Notes under the pieces: model-generated
What the model was told of the DNA's origin: nothing
The model's input: the letters and a program-made list of their open reading frames with translations, nothing else
Databases searched by the model: none
Shown here: piece after piece, positions 1 to 6,613 of the stretch
Position numbering within the stretch: position 1 is the first letter of the stretch
How the letters are laid out: every line of letters begins with the position of its first letter
Origin: Anaerolineaceae bacterium UBA5224
Lineage (GTDB): Bacteria > Chloroflexota > Anaerolineae > Anaerolineales > Anaerolineaceae
NCBI GenBank assembly: GCA_002409365.1
Contig: DHUW01000071.1
Span: forward strand, 7,602-31,476
Direction of reading: 5' to 3'
DNA: 23,875 nucleotides
Made by a program: the position numbers and the translations under genes

Positions 1-582
1 GTCTTCTTTCACAAGCGTCTCATCTACCACCTTATGTGCACTCAGAAAATCCTGGACCCTTTTCACGACGTTGGTGGTGATGTAACCCATCTTACGGATT
101 TCTTCGATTTCAGCGGAGTCCTTGGTAGCCCGGGCTTCCAGGATGATCTTGTCATCATAATCACCCATAAAATGGATCCCGGGTAAAAGATCTTCCAGTT
201 CCCTGATAAGGGCATAAAAGGGTCCAAATTCACGGTTGCCATAGAGAAGCACATTACCCTTGGTCAATCCGATATCTTCGAGGATTTTCTTGTATCGTAA
301 GGCGTTGGCTGCCAATTGATTGTTGTCAGTGATTTTTAGGAATCCGTTTAATGGATAGCCGGAATAAGAGATAAGTTCATAACCAGTTTTGGCTGCTTCC
401 TCGCGTTCCATCATGCCATGGAATAAGATCGGTTTTCTGCCAGGAATAATAAAAAAGTCGGCACCAGTCACATGGACGGTGCCTGTAAAATAAGTCATCG
501 AGGGATTGTGTTGAGCAGCACCACTGATCCACAGAGCATCGATGTTATTAGCTTTAATTAATTGTTCAAGATCTTTTTTCAT
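1..582 (-). CDS. M24-family peptidase (Xaa-Pro aminopeptidase/creatinase type), N-terminal half, cut by window edge
   Basis: An open frame of 194 codons starts at 582 and runs without a stop to base 1, so the gene is truncated by the window. The protein begins MKKDLEQLIKANNIDALWIS and contains a stretch on a 'tyf tGtvhv tgadffiipg' pattern, followed by LFHGMMEREEA and, near the cut, a helix-rich EARATKDSAEIEEIRK segment. This is the layout of the creatinase/prolidase N-terminal domain, which precedes the metal-binding pita-bread domain in M24 aminopeptidases. The segment with 'K-x-x-x-E-I-E-x-I-R' is the usual linker into the catalytic domain, which lies outside. A Shine-Dalgarno (AGGAG, 5 nt spacing) sits inside the end of selA, and the two genes overlap by 17 bp, so they are co-transcribed and probably translationally coupled. 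Substrate (proline dipeptides or other) cannot be judged without the catalytic half. Confidence 0.8.
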   Translation of the reverse strand, partial: MKKDLEQLIKANNIDALWISGAAQHNPSMTYFTGTVHVTGADFFIIPGRKPILFHGMMEREEAAKTGYELISYSGYPLNGFLKITDNNQLAANALRYKKILEDIGLTKGNVLLYGNREFGPFYALIRELEDLLPGIHFMGDYDDKIILEARATKDSAEIEEIRKMGYITTNVVKRVQDFLSAHKVVDETLVKED

Positions 583-1939
583 TATTCTCCTCTGAGAGTG
601 CCTGTTTTAGATTGTTTAATAATACTGCTTCCTGCGACGAAAGGACGGTGCGCGGGTCCAAAAGCACCTGGTCGTCTTCGATCCTGGTTATGACAGGTAT
701 TTCCGCCTGTCGTAAGCGTTTGCTAAATTGCTTTGTCGATTTCGGCTTCAGAGCCAGCAGCCAGGTTGGTAACGTTTGCCCAGGCAGGCTGCCTCCACCG
801 ATCATCGATTCTCCCGGCAAGACCTGCCCGGTTCCAAGTTCTTCTTGCCATCTTTCTGCCTTGAGCTTGAGGTCGGCTTCTTTGCGAGCCAGCATGATCA
901 GCACCGGTACGGTCTCGACCGCCCTGTTTTTGAGGTACTCGAGCAGCGTGGCAGAAAGCGCTGCCAGGCAGAGTTTGTCTGCCCGCAGAGCGCGATAAAA
1001 CGGATGCCTGCGAACTTTGTCTATTAAGCTTGCTTTTCCTACAACGAGGCCCGCCTGGGGTCCACCCAGCAGCTTGTCGCCTGAGAAGCAGACCAGGTCA
1101 GCACCCTGAGCGAGCGCGTTTTGAACGGTCAGTTCCGACTCCAGCCCGAAAGTGACTGGGTCAACCAGCGCGCCAGAACCGAGGTCGTATACAACATTCA
1201 AATCGTATTGATGGGCAAGCTTAGTGATTTCCGGCAACTCTGGTGAAGTGGTGAAGCCGACGATCTTAAAATTGGACTGATGCGCGAGCAGCACCAGGTT
1301 GGCACCTTCCTGGATAGCCGTTTCATAGTCTGAAAGATGTGTACGGTTAGTGGTGCCGATTTCGACCAGTTTTGCTCCCGAAAGGCGCATCACCTCAGGA
1401 ATACGGAAACCTCCACCGATTTCAACCAGCTGTGAACGCGATATCACGACCTTTTTGCGATTGGCGAGGGCAGCCAAAACGAGCATAACTGCACCAGCGT
1501 TGTTGTTCACCACCAGGGCAGCCTCAGCACCAGTCAGGCGGGTGAGCAGATCAGCAGCGTGAACATCTCTTTTACCGCGTTGTCCTTTCTCAAGGTCGTA
1601 TTCGAGCGTTGAGTAGCCGCTGCCAACGTAGGCGATTTCTTCGATTGCCGCCTGGCAAAGCGGAGCTCGGCCGAGATTGGTATGTAAAACCACGCCGGTC
1701 GCGTTGATCACTGGGCGCAGCGTAGGGATGGATTGAGACATCAGGAGCGATTCGATCTGAGAAACGATCTTTTCTTCTGTCGGAAGGTTGCCAGTGTTTT
1801 TCACCTGGCTGCGGATCTCTTCCAATACCTGGCGGGTCGCTTGCAGGCACCACACGTGACCGTATTCTGCCTGCAAACTGACCATAGCCGGCAGGTTCAG
1901 CAGGGAATCGACCGAAGGAATTGCGTGCAAGGGGTTCAT
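566..1939 (-). CDS. selA: L-seryl-tRNA(Sec) selenium transferase (selenocysteine synthase)
   Basis: SelA is a PLP enzyme that converts seryl-tRNA(Sec) to selenocysteinyl-tRNA(Sec) using selenophosphate. The 457-residue product has the normal family length. Visible family features are INATGVVLHTNLGRAPL (about residues 78-94), a fold-type I PLP core with VVNNNAGAVML (143-153), and the PLP-lysine motif FSGDKLLGGPQAG, with Lys289 as the expected Schiff-base residue. An N-terminal helical domain (1-70) precedes the core. The start codon lies 1 nt after the stop of the upstream membrane-protein gene, so the two are coupled, and its 3' end overlaps the downstream peptidase gene by 17 bp. selB, selD and selC, which often accompany selA, are not in the window. 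No gene here needs an in-frame UGA to be full length. Confidence 0.95.
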   Translation of the reverse strand: MNPLHAIPSVDSLLNLPAMVSLQAEYGHVWCLQATRQVLEEIRSQVKNTGNLPTEEKIVSQIESLLMSQSIPTLRPVINATGVVLHTNLGRAPLCQAAIEEIAYVGSGYSTLEYDLEKGQRGKRDVHAADLLTRLTGAEAALVVNNNAGAVMLVLAALANRKKVVISRSQLVEIGGGFRIPEVMRLSGAKLVEIGTTNRTHLSDYETAIQEGANLVLLAHQSNFKIVGFTTSPELPEITKLAHQYDLNVVYDLGSGALVDPVTFGLESELTVQNALAQGADLVCFSGDKLLGGPQAGLVVGKASLIDKVRRHPFYRALRADKLCLAALSATLLEYLKNRAVETVPVLIMLARKEADLKLKAERWQEELGTGQVLPGESMIGGGSLPGQTLPTWLLALKPKSTKQFSKRLRQAEIPVITRIEDDQVLLDPRTVLSSQEAVLLNNLKQALSEENNEKRS

Positions 1940-1940
1940 T

Positions 1941-2348
1941 TCAGGCAGCTTGGTCAGGTTTCCAGCGGCTGCGTTCCCACATCCGGATCAGGAACTCGAT
2001 CAAAAAAATTGCTGCTCCCATGATCACAGCCAACGGGAGGGTCAACACGCGTCCAATTTGCAGCCAGGCCAAAAGCGCGGCGAATACACCGAACCAAACT
2101 GCCTGACGGATGACAATGTGAGGTCCAGCCGGAGGATTGGATGGGAAACGAAGGTTAAGGAACCAGGCAAGGGGTATGAACAGCCCGGCGCCCAGCAAAA
2201 GGAGACAAAAATAAAACAGCCAACGCGGTCCAACAGTGGGCAAAAGGTGGTTGAGAGTGTAGTAAAGTCCCCCGCCGCCTAATGCGATCAGGATAACAAT
2301 TGCAGGTAAGTAGTAGGAAAAGGGTTGGGGACTGTTATCTCGCTGCAT
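1941..2348 (-). CDS. Small four-helix membrane protein of unknown function
   Basis: A 135-residue protein with about four hydrophobic helices: SYYLPAIVILIALGGGG near the N-terminus, WLFYFCLLLLGAGLFIPLAW, VWFGVFAALLAWLQIGRVL, and LAVIMGAAIFLIEFLIRMW, ending in a short charged tail. I do not recognise a family. The start was set at the ATG of MQRDNSPQ. An in-frame ATG 15 nt further upstream overlaps a perfect TATAAT box and is unlikely to be translated. The stop is 1 nt before the selA start, so this is the first gene of a membrane protein-selA-peptidase operon. The link to selenium metabolism is positional only. Confidence 0.65.
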   Translation of the reverse strand: MQRDNSPQPFSYYLPAIVILIALGGGGLYYTLNHLLPTVGPRWLFYFCLLLLGAGLFIPLAWFLNLRFPSNPPAGPHIVIRQAVWFGVFAALLAWLQIGRVLTLPLAVIMGAAIFLIEFLIRMWERSRWKPDQAA

Positions 2349-2354
2349 AGGCAA

Positions 2355-2360
2355 ATTATA
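2355..2360 (-). promoter_or_regulatory. -10 box for the membrane protein-selA-peptidase operon
   Basis: A perfect TATAAT on the minus strand ends 6 nt before the ATG at 2348. A typical transcription start 6-7 nt after the -10 would fall on the start codon itself, giving a leaderless message. No Shine-Dalgarno is present and no convincing -35 is seen. Confidence 0.5.
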
Positions 2361-2403
2361 CATTAATTATTATGTTGGAGAGAGGGCTTAGAGATGTTGA
2401 CGG

Positions 2404-2428
2404 TCATTCTGAGCGAAGCAAAAAATCT
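2404..2428. repeat. Degenerate copy of a dispersed intergenic repeat
   Basis: The segment starts TCATTCTGAGCGAAGC and ends AATCT. It resembles the widespread intergenic repeat with a core like 'CATTgcGAGCGAAGCgaagcAATCT'. A related copy lies near the right end of the window (23751-23776). It sits in the 162-bp gap between the sortase gene and the membrane-protein gene. The rest of that gap holds only a 5-bp hairpin (2445-2459) without a T tract. Confidence 0.55.
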
Positions 2429-2510
2429 ACTAGCGAATGGAAAGGTGCTTATACAGCACGGTTAGTATCGCAAAGGAAGTTCATCATACAGTAAGGTTTG
2501 TCAGCTCCAC

Positions 2511-3386
2511 TTATTTTATAGGTTCAATAGCGATGATGATCCGCGCCTGGGTAAAGTAGGAATAATCCGGGTCGCCGGCTTCCTTGGTTAATTTTCGTCC
2601 ACAAAAATAGAGCAGCAAATCTTGCGGCTTAAGCTGGTCAAACCCCTCGTTTGGGTAGTTTTCTTCCAGGTATGGCACAAGGTCCATGGTATGAGTTGAA
2701 GCTTCTTTGACATCAGCAGGTGCTATACGCGCTAAAGCAGTCACCTTACCCTGGACAAGCTGTCCATCTGTCTGGATGTTGACTATTGAGCCAATAAAGC
2801 ATTCGTTGACGAATTGCTCGAACTCTTCAGTGGTGCGCAAGCGTCCGCTCTCATGATTCTCGAGAAACACCTGCAGCGGATAGGCTGCCAATGGATTACC
2901 TAACCAATCTGTGCCTGAATGTACCCACAAACCGGTATAGCCAAGGTGCTCCCATGCAACCACTGTGTTTTTGTCGATGTCAAAATTGCCATTGGTAAAA
3001 ACTTCTGGCGTCCAGGGCAAAACCTGGAACTGAGGCATGATCACCTGAGCATCCCCGCAGATTGGCTCAAAAGACATATTCGTTGGAGAATCGATCAGGC
3101 TGACACCATTAAATTCCATCCATGGTAAAGGGGTAGGGGTCGGCATTAATTCTGCAGTGATGGGTTGAGGTTTTTTTTGTTTTTGCTTTGAAACTGTGCC
3201 CACTAAGACTGACTCTGCAGTTGTCAACGGAGTTGGTAAGAACGGATCCTGGACCGGTGGTTTGGTGGATAAGGATGCAACATACTGAGGCTTATATTGT
3301 CTGTAAAATATAAGCCCCAATAGGACAGCAATTATGCCTGTAGAGATGCTGAGAACACCCAGCAGTTTTTTATTTACTCTTTTCAC
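2511..3386 (-). CDS. Divergent sortase-like membrane-anchored transpeptidase
   Basis: The 291-residue product has an N-terminal signal-anchor (about residues 8-28), a Thr/Pro/Lys-rich linker (35-90) and a C-terminal domain with sortase layout. The expected His is in GLWVHSG (His156), the Cys in LLLYFCGRK (Cys262) and the Arg in QARIIIAIEP (Arg282), matching the order in S. aureus SrtA (H, TLxTC, RKIFVATEV). The strand segment IGSIVNIQTDG through IAPADVKE resembles the sortase 'GD.i.v......y.V.....v.P.dv' core. The Cys motif (YFC) differs from TLxTC. The start chosen is the GTG at 3386, with GGAAG 7 nt upstream; an ATG at 3446 would overlap the upstream gene by 77 bp. With the GTG the overlap is 17 bp. 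The upstream gene encodes a protein with a sorting-signal-like C-terminus, the probable substrate. The assignment is by motif order, so moderately sure. Confidence 0.7.
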   Translation of the reverse strand: MKRVNKKLLGVLSISTGIIAVLLGLIFYRQYKPQYVASLSTKPPVQDPFLPTPLTTAESVLVGTVSKQKQKKPQPITAELMPTPTPLPWMEFNGVSLIDSPTNMSFEPICGDAQVIMPQFQVLPWTPEVFTNGNFDIDKNTVVAWEHLGYTGLWVHSGTDWLGNPLAAYPLQVFLENHESGRLRTTEEFEQFVNECFIGSIVNIQTDGQLVQGKVTALARIAPADVKEASTHTMDLVPYLEENYPNEGFDQLKPQDLLLYFCGRKLTKEAGDPDYSYFTQARIIIAIEPIK

Positions 3387-4224
3387 TCTGTTTCTTCCAA
3401 CCAACGAAAGACCCGATTGAGAAGAGCGCAAACCCAATGCTTGCATAAAGGAACAGCGAAGGATCGACCGGTCCGCCAGTTACAGGCGCCTGAGAAGGCA
3501 CAGGGGTATTCGTATAAGTTGGGACGGTTGTTAGCGTGAATGCCGGTGTGAATGTTGGCGTCGCTGTATTGGTAATAGTTGCAGTGTTAGTCGGCACGGA
3601 GGTGTTTGTAACCGTTGCAGTGTTGGTCAAGGTAGGTGTATTCGTTTGAATCGGCGTACTTGTCAAAGTTCCTGTAGAGGTAGCCGTAGGTGTGTTAGTT
3701 GAAGTACTGGTTTGTGTATTTGTTGGTGTATTAGTCGGTGTATTTGTCGGCGTATTAGTCGGCGTGTTGGTTAGGGTGTTTGTAGGTGTATTTGTCTGTG
3801 TGCTAGTCGGTGTATTGCTTGGGGTGGCGGTAGGCTGTTGATTTACACGATAGCTATCTCCTTTATTTCCAACTGTGACGTTGTAAGTACCCCAGTCATC
3901 CCCAGCAACTGTGTATGCATCGATACAAAATGTCCCATCGGACTCAACTATGACTGTGCCTGATGCCACAGTAATGCCAGGATCGCCTGATGCGCCACCA
4001 GGCTGACCAACGATGGACCAGTTATAGGTACCAGGATCAAACCCTGCTCCATTGATCCAAACATTATCGCCAACATTATAAAAGTTGGTATTAACATCCG
4101 GACCACATGCAGCTTTCGTGGTCCATATTGCACCTGAACCCTGTCCGCTGGTTGCAGTTACAGCCCAAAGTCCCAAGCTTGTAACAGTAGCTAAAATCAA
4201 TAAAACTCTAATTTCCCACTTCAT
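3370..4224 (-). CDS. Secreted Thr/Pro-stalk surface protein with a sortase-type C-terminal signal
   Basis: The 284-residue protein has a signal peptide (hydrophobic core about 6-22), a beta-rich domain (about 30-127, including GDNVWINGAGFDPGTYNWSI) resembling small Ig-like domains of exported proteins, and a low-complexity stalk (131-242) of TNTP-like units. It ends with the tripartite signature of a cell-wall sorting signal: APVTGG (246-251), a hydrophobic helix (257-276) and a KKQSEKSK tail. APVTGG differs from LPxTG at the first position. The stalk would project the N-terminal domain away from the surface and is likely O-glycosylated (inference). A Shine-Dalgarno AGGAGG lies 11 nt before the ATG. 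The gene overlaps the sortase-like gene by 17 bp, so the two are coupled. What the N-terminal domain binds is unknown. Confidence 0.75.
   Translation of the reverse strand: MKWEIRVLLILATVTSLGLWAVTATSGQGSGAIWTTKAACGPDVNTNFYNVGDNVWINGAGFDPGTYNWSIVGQPGGASGDPGITVASGTVIVESDGTFCIDAYTVAGDDWGTYNVTVGNKGDSYRVNQQPTATPSNTPTSTQTNTPTNTLTNTPTNTPTNTPTNTPTNTQTSTSTNTPTATSTGTLTSTPIQTNTPTLTNTATVTNTSVPTNTATITNTATPTFTPAFTLTTVPTYTNTPVPSQAPVTGGPVDPSLFLYASIGFALFSIGSFVGWKKQSEKSK
3499..3834. repeat. Degenerate 12-bp coding tandem repeat (TNTP stalk)
   Basis: On the minus strand this stretch encodes repeated Thr-Asn-Thr-Pro tetrads, giving a 12-bp period that is clearest at about 3700-3830. Third-codon positions vary between units, so it is an old, diverged array. 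It is kept in frame throughout. Confidence 0.8.
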
Positions 4225-4509
4225 TACTATTCAATCCTCCTGTTTTAAAACTAATCCTTTGATGATTAATTTTGCCCAATGATACCAAGGGATGAGCATT
4301 TTTGAGATGATGTGTATAATGTTCGCATAGATGTAAAAACATCTTAAACACACCTTGTTGCATTTTTAATCTATCACTTGTCGTCCTTTCGTTCGTGAAA
4401 AAGAAATATCGTCTAAGATAAGATCTTTCACATACTCAAGATAAAAGCGCTCCTCAAGGCTAAAAGGCCATGCGATGATATAATTTTGAAAACTGGCTGA
4501 GGTAATAGG
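4225..4509. promoter_or_regulatory. Divergent intergenic region between the surface protein and PNP genes
   Basis: This 285-bp A/T-rich gap separates diverging operons. Besides the extended -10 given separately, it holds a second TATAAT on the plus strand at 4315-4320 with no good -35 and a long distance to the next gene. For the minus-strand operon I can see only the Shine-Dalgarno (4236-4241); no clear promoter hexamers stand out. No small gene or structured RNA is evident. Confidence 0.5.
4476..4484 (+). promoter_or_regulatory. Extended -10 promoter for the PNP operon
   Basis: TGATATAAT matches the extended -10 consensus TGnTATAAT exactly. It ends 25 nt before the PNP start codon, leaving room for a short leader with the weak Shine-Dalgarno GAGG. 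No -35 resembling TTGACA is found at 16-18 bp, as expected for an extended -10. Confidence 0.55.
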
Positions 4510-5346
4510 ATGAATGAATTTTTAACTTACCATGAAATCGATGCAGCGACGGATGCAGTGCGCGCGCGTTTAACTACCAACCCCCAAATTGCCCTGATTC
4601 TTGGCTCCGGACTGGGTGAACTGGCTGACTCAATCGAGAACCCAACCATTATCCCCACCCACGAGATCCCCTTCTGGCCGATCTCTACTGTACCTGGTCA
4701 CAAGGGTCGCCTGGTGATTGGCGAGTTGGAGGGCAAACAGGTTTTAGTCTTGCAGGGGCGAACTCATTTTTATGAAGGTCATTCGGTAAATAAAATTGGA
4801 CTCCCGATTCGGGTTATGCAGCGCCTGGGGATCAAGACACTTATCCTGACGAATGCTTCAGGTGGATTGAACGATGATTTTTATGCCGGCGATATTATGC
4901 TGATCAAAGATCATCTCGATTTATTGCCTATGTCTGGTCAAAACCCCTTGCGTGGTCCGAACCTGGATGAATTTGGCCCTCGTTTTCCCGATATGAGTGC
5001 GGTTTACAACCCCGAGTTGATCAAGCTTGCCCAGGAAGTCGGCAAGGAACAGGGCATTAAACTGCAGGAAGGTGTCTATGTTTGCCTTTCCGGTCCTTCT
5101 TTTGAGACTCCGGCAGACTGCCGTTTTCTCAAAATGGCTGGAGCCGATGCAGTTGGAATGTCGACCGTGCCAGAAGCCATCGTAGCCAAACACGGCGGGA
5201 TGGATATCCTCGGTTTTGCTACGATCACCAATAAGATCGACCCGGACGGTACCAACAAAGCCAGCCACGAAGAAGTATTGCAAGTTGGCGACCAACTTGC
5301 ACCAAATCTGATGAAAGTTATCCGGGGAGTCCTTCGCCGGCTATAA
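4510..5346 (+). CDS. punA: Purine nucleoside phosphorylase (trimeric, inosine/guanosine type)
   Basis: This enzyme splits purine (deoxy)nucleosides with phosphate to free base and (deoxy)ribose-1-phosphate in purine salvage, in the cytoplasm. The 278-residue length fits the trimeric PNP family. Visible motifs are the phosphate-binding GSGLGELAD (32-40), GRTHFYEGH with His86, TNASGGLN (114-121), SGPSFETPAD with Glu199, GMSTVPEAIVA and TNKI with Asn241. The Glu/Asn pair matches human PNP Glu201/Asn243, which selects 6-oxopurines, so hypoxanthine and guanine nucleosides are the likely substrates. It is the first gene of a plus-strand run. A related family member, mtnP, lies at 17052-17927. The symbol follows the Bacillus name and is less sure than the function. 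Confidence 0.93.
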   Translation: MNEFLTYHEIDAATDAVRARLTTNPQIALILGSGLGELADSIENPTIIPTHEIPFWPISTVPGHKGRLVIGELEGKQVLVLQGRTHFYEGHSVNKIGLPIRVMQRLGIKTLILTNASGGLNDDFYAGDIMLIKDHLDLLPMSGQNPLRGPNLDEFGPRFPDMSAVYNPELIKLAQEVGKEQGIKLQEGVYVCLSGPSFETPADCRFLKMAGADAVGMSTVPEAIVAKHGGMDILGFATITNKIDPDGTNKASHEEVLQVGDQLAPNLMKVIRGVLRRL

Positions 5347-5347
5347 T
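5342..5347 (+). promoter_or_regulatory. Possible internal -10 box overlapping the PNP stop codon
   Basis: TATAAT spans the last PNP codon and stop and ends 11 nt before the next ATG (5359). That ATG has no Shine-Dalgarno (TTTTACAA precedes it), so a near-leaderless message from this box would explain its translation. No -35 is seen. The hexamer could also be chance from the codons it spans. Confidence 0.35.
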
Positions 5348-5358
5348 TTCTTTTACAA

Positions 5359-6048
5359 ATGGATTATGTTATTCGCTTTTTAGCGGAATTTGAAGTTCCG
5401 ATTTACTTGGTGTTGGGCATCGTTTCCTTGGTGTACTTGCGCCGGGTGCTTATGGCGCTGGAAGAAAAACGCAGCGCAATTTTTGGCCTGGAGCGTGAAG
5501 CAGCCCAGCGAAAAGTAGTGTCAGCCACATCGGTACTGATCTTAGTAGGATTGCTGACCGTAGGTGAATTTGTTGTGGCTACCTTTTTGGCAGGGGAACT
5601 GGCTCAGCAGCCGACCTTTGCCACGCCAACGATTGAAGTGTTGACAACACCAACCACCACGCTGCCAGGTGTAATACCTACAGACGCTACACCGACTCCG
5701 ACCAAATACCCTCAGGCTGAAATTGAAGGAGTGCAAAGCGCGTGCATTAATGATGTTTTAGAGATTGAGAGTCCGGTACATATGCAAGAGATCAGCGGTG
5801 TTGTCGAATTACTTGGCAGCGTGAATACTGATAATCTCGGATCATATAAATATGAATTTTCAACGATGGGCGAGCCCAACTGGCAAACCATCGCTGCTGG
5901 CAGCGGCACACGTATCGATGAGAGCCTGGGCAACTGGTATACCAGCGACTTGACACCAGGCGAATATATGCTCAGGCTGGTTGCACTAGATAACGATGGT
6001 GCAGAACAATCTGCATGTGTTATTGTTGTAACTGTTGCAGGGGATTAA
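5359..6048 (+). CDS. Two-helix membrane protein with exported C-terminal domain, function unknown
   Basis: The 229-residue protein has two hydrophobic helices: VPIYLVLGIVSLVYL (about 13-27) and SATSVLILVGLLTVGEFVVATFL (about 55-77). Between them is a charged, probably cytoplasmic loop, EEKRSAIFGLEREAAQRK. A Thr/Pro-rich linker (about 85-120) leads to a beta-rich C-terminal domain with paired cysteines (ACIND and SACVIV) and a 'WQTIAAGSG..I...LG.WYTSDLTPGEYMLRLVALD' pattern, like fibronectin/Ig-type domains in exported proteins. No enzyme motif is visible. It follows PNP by 12 bp. Its ATG lacks a Shine-Dalgarno. I do not recognise a named family. Confidence 0.7.
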   Translation: MDYVIRFLAEFEVPIYLVLGIVSLVYLRRVLMALEEKRSAIFGLEREAAQRKVVSATSVLILVGLLTVGEFVVATFLAGELAQQPTFATPTIEVLTTPTTTLPGVIPTDATPTPTKYPQAEIEGVQSACINDVLEIESPVHMQEISGVVELLGSVNTDNLGSYKYEFSTMGEPNWQTIAAGSGTRIDESLGNWYTSDLTPGEYMLRLVALDNDGAEQSACVIVVTVAGD

Positions 6049-6059
6049 TTGAGGGAAAA

Positions 6060-6599
6060 ATGGCAAAATTAAAAGTACTGAAAGCAAACCAGGGTCATTT
6101 TGATGAAATGATCGAAATTGATCACGGCTTTACCAGCAACTTTGCCTATCGGTTGATCACTGACCTCAACGACCAGGATTCTACTTTTAAGTTTGAACGA
6201 GTCAAACTACCACGTGAAGCTCATCTGAGTTACATGAGAGATAAAGATTCGCTTTTAAAATCCTGGAACGACGCCAGCCTTATTTACGTAGGCGAGCTCG
6301 ATGGAGTCCTTGTAGGCTACATTGCGATTGATGCCAAAACCCTGCCCGCCACTGCCCGCATCAGCGACTTGGTGGTTATGCCGGAGTTGCGGCAAAAAAA
6401 CATTGGGCGCACAATGCTGGCTGTTGCCGAAAGTTGGGCATTGGAAAACAATCGCCAACGCGTCCTGATTGAAACTCCCATGCGAAATTATCCAATGGTC
6501 GAGATGGTTCTTACCTGCGGCTATGAACTCTGCGGCTTTTTGGATCAATATTTCCCCAACAGCGACCCGGCTCTATTCTTTCAAAAAAGATTGGCATAA
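6060..6599 (+). CDS. GNAT-family N-acetyltransferase
   Basis: A 179-residue protein with a GNAT fold pattern. Strand-rich YVGELDGVLVGYIAID (about 76-91) leads into acetyl-CoA-binding motif A, ISDLVVMPELRQKNIGRTML (101-120), where R/Q-x-x-(N)-I-G-R holds the pyrophosphate. Motif B follows with VLIETPMRNYPMVEMVLTCGYELCGFLDQYF. It transfers an acetyl group from acetyl-CoA to an amine; the substrate is not predictable. The start is the ATG at 6060, with GAGGG 4 nt upstream. A longer in-frame ATG at 6015 would overlap the previous gene and add a Cys-rich peptide unlike the family. It follows the membrane protein by 11 bp in the same run. Confidence 0.85.
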   Translation: MAKLKVLKANQGHFDEMIEIDHGFTSNFAYRLITDLNDQDSTFKFERVKLPREAHLSYMRDKDSLLKSWNDASLIYVGELDGVLVGYIAIDAKTLPATARISDLVVMPELRQKNIGRTMLAVAESWALENNRQRVLIETPMRNYPMVEMVLTCGYELCGFLDQYFPNSDPALFFQKRLA

Positions 6600-6613
6600 G
6601 GCGAAATTATCGA

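Noticed and set aside
566..1939. Selenoprotein genes near selA
   Set aside because: No gene in the window is interrupted by an in-frame TGA or needs readthrough to reach its family length.
2445..2459. Hairpin after the sortase gene as a terminator
   Set aside because: Only five base pairs (GTGCT/AGCAC) and no T tract in the direction of transcription.
3384..3446. ATG at 3446 as the sortase start
   Set aside because: It would overlap the surface-protein gene by 77 bp. The GTG at 3386 has a Shine-Dalgarno-like GGAAG at 7 nt and puts the signal-anchor at the N-terminus.
6015..6059. Longer GNAT start giving a Cys-rich N-terminus
   Set aside because: It overlaps the end of the previous gene and lacks a ribosome-binding site; the ATG at 6060 has GAGGG at the right spacing.
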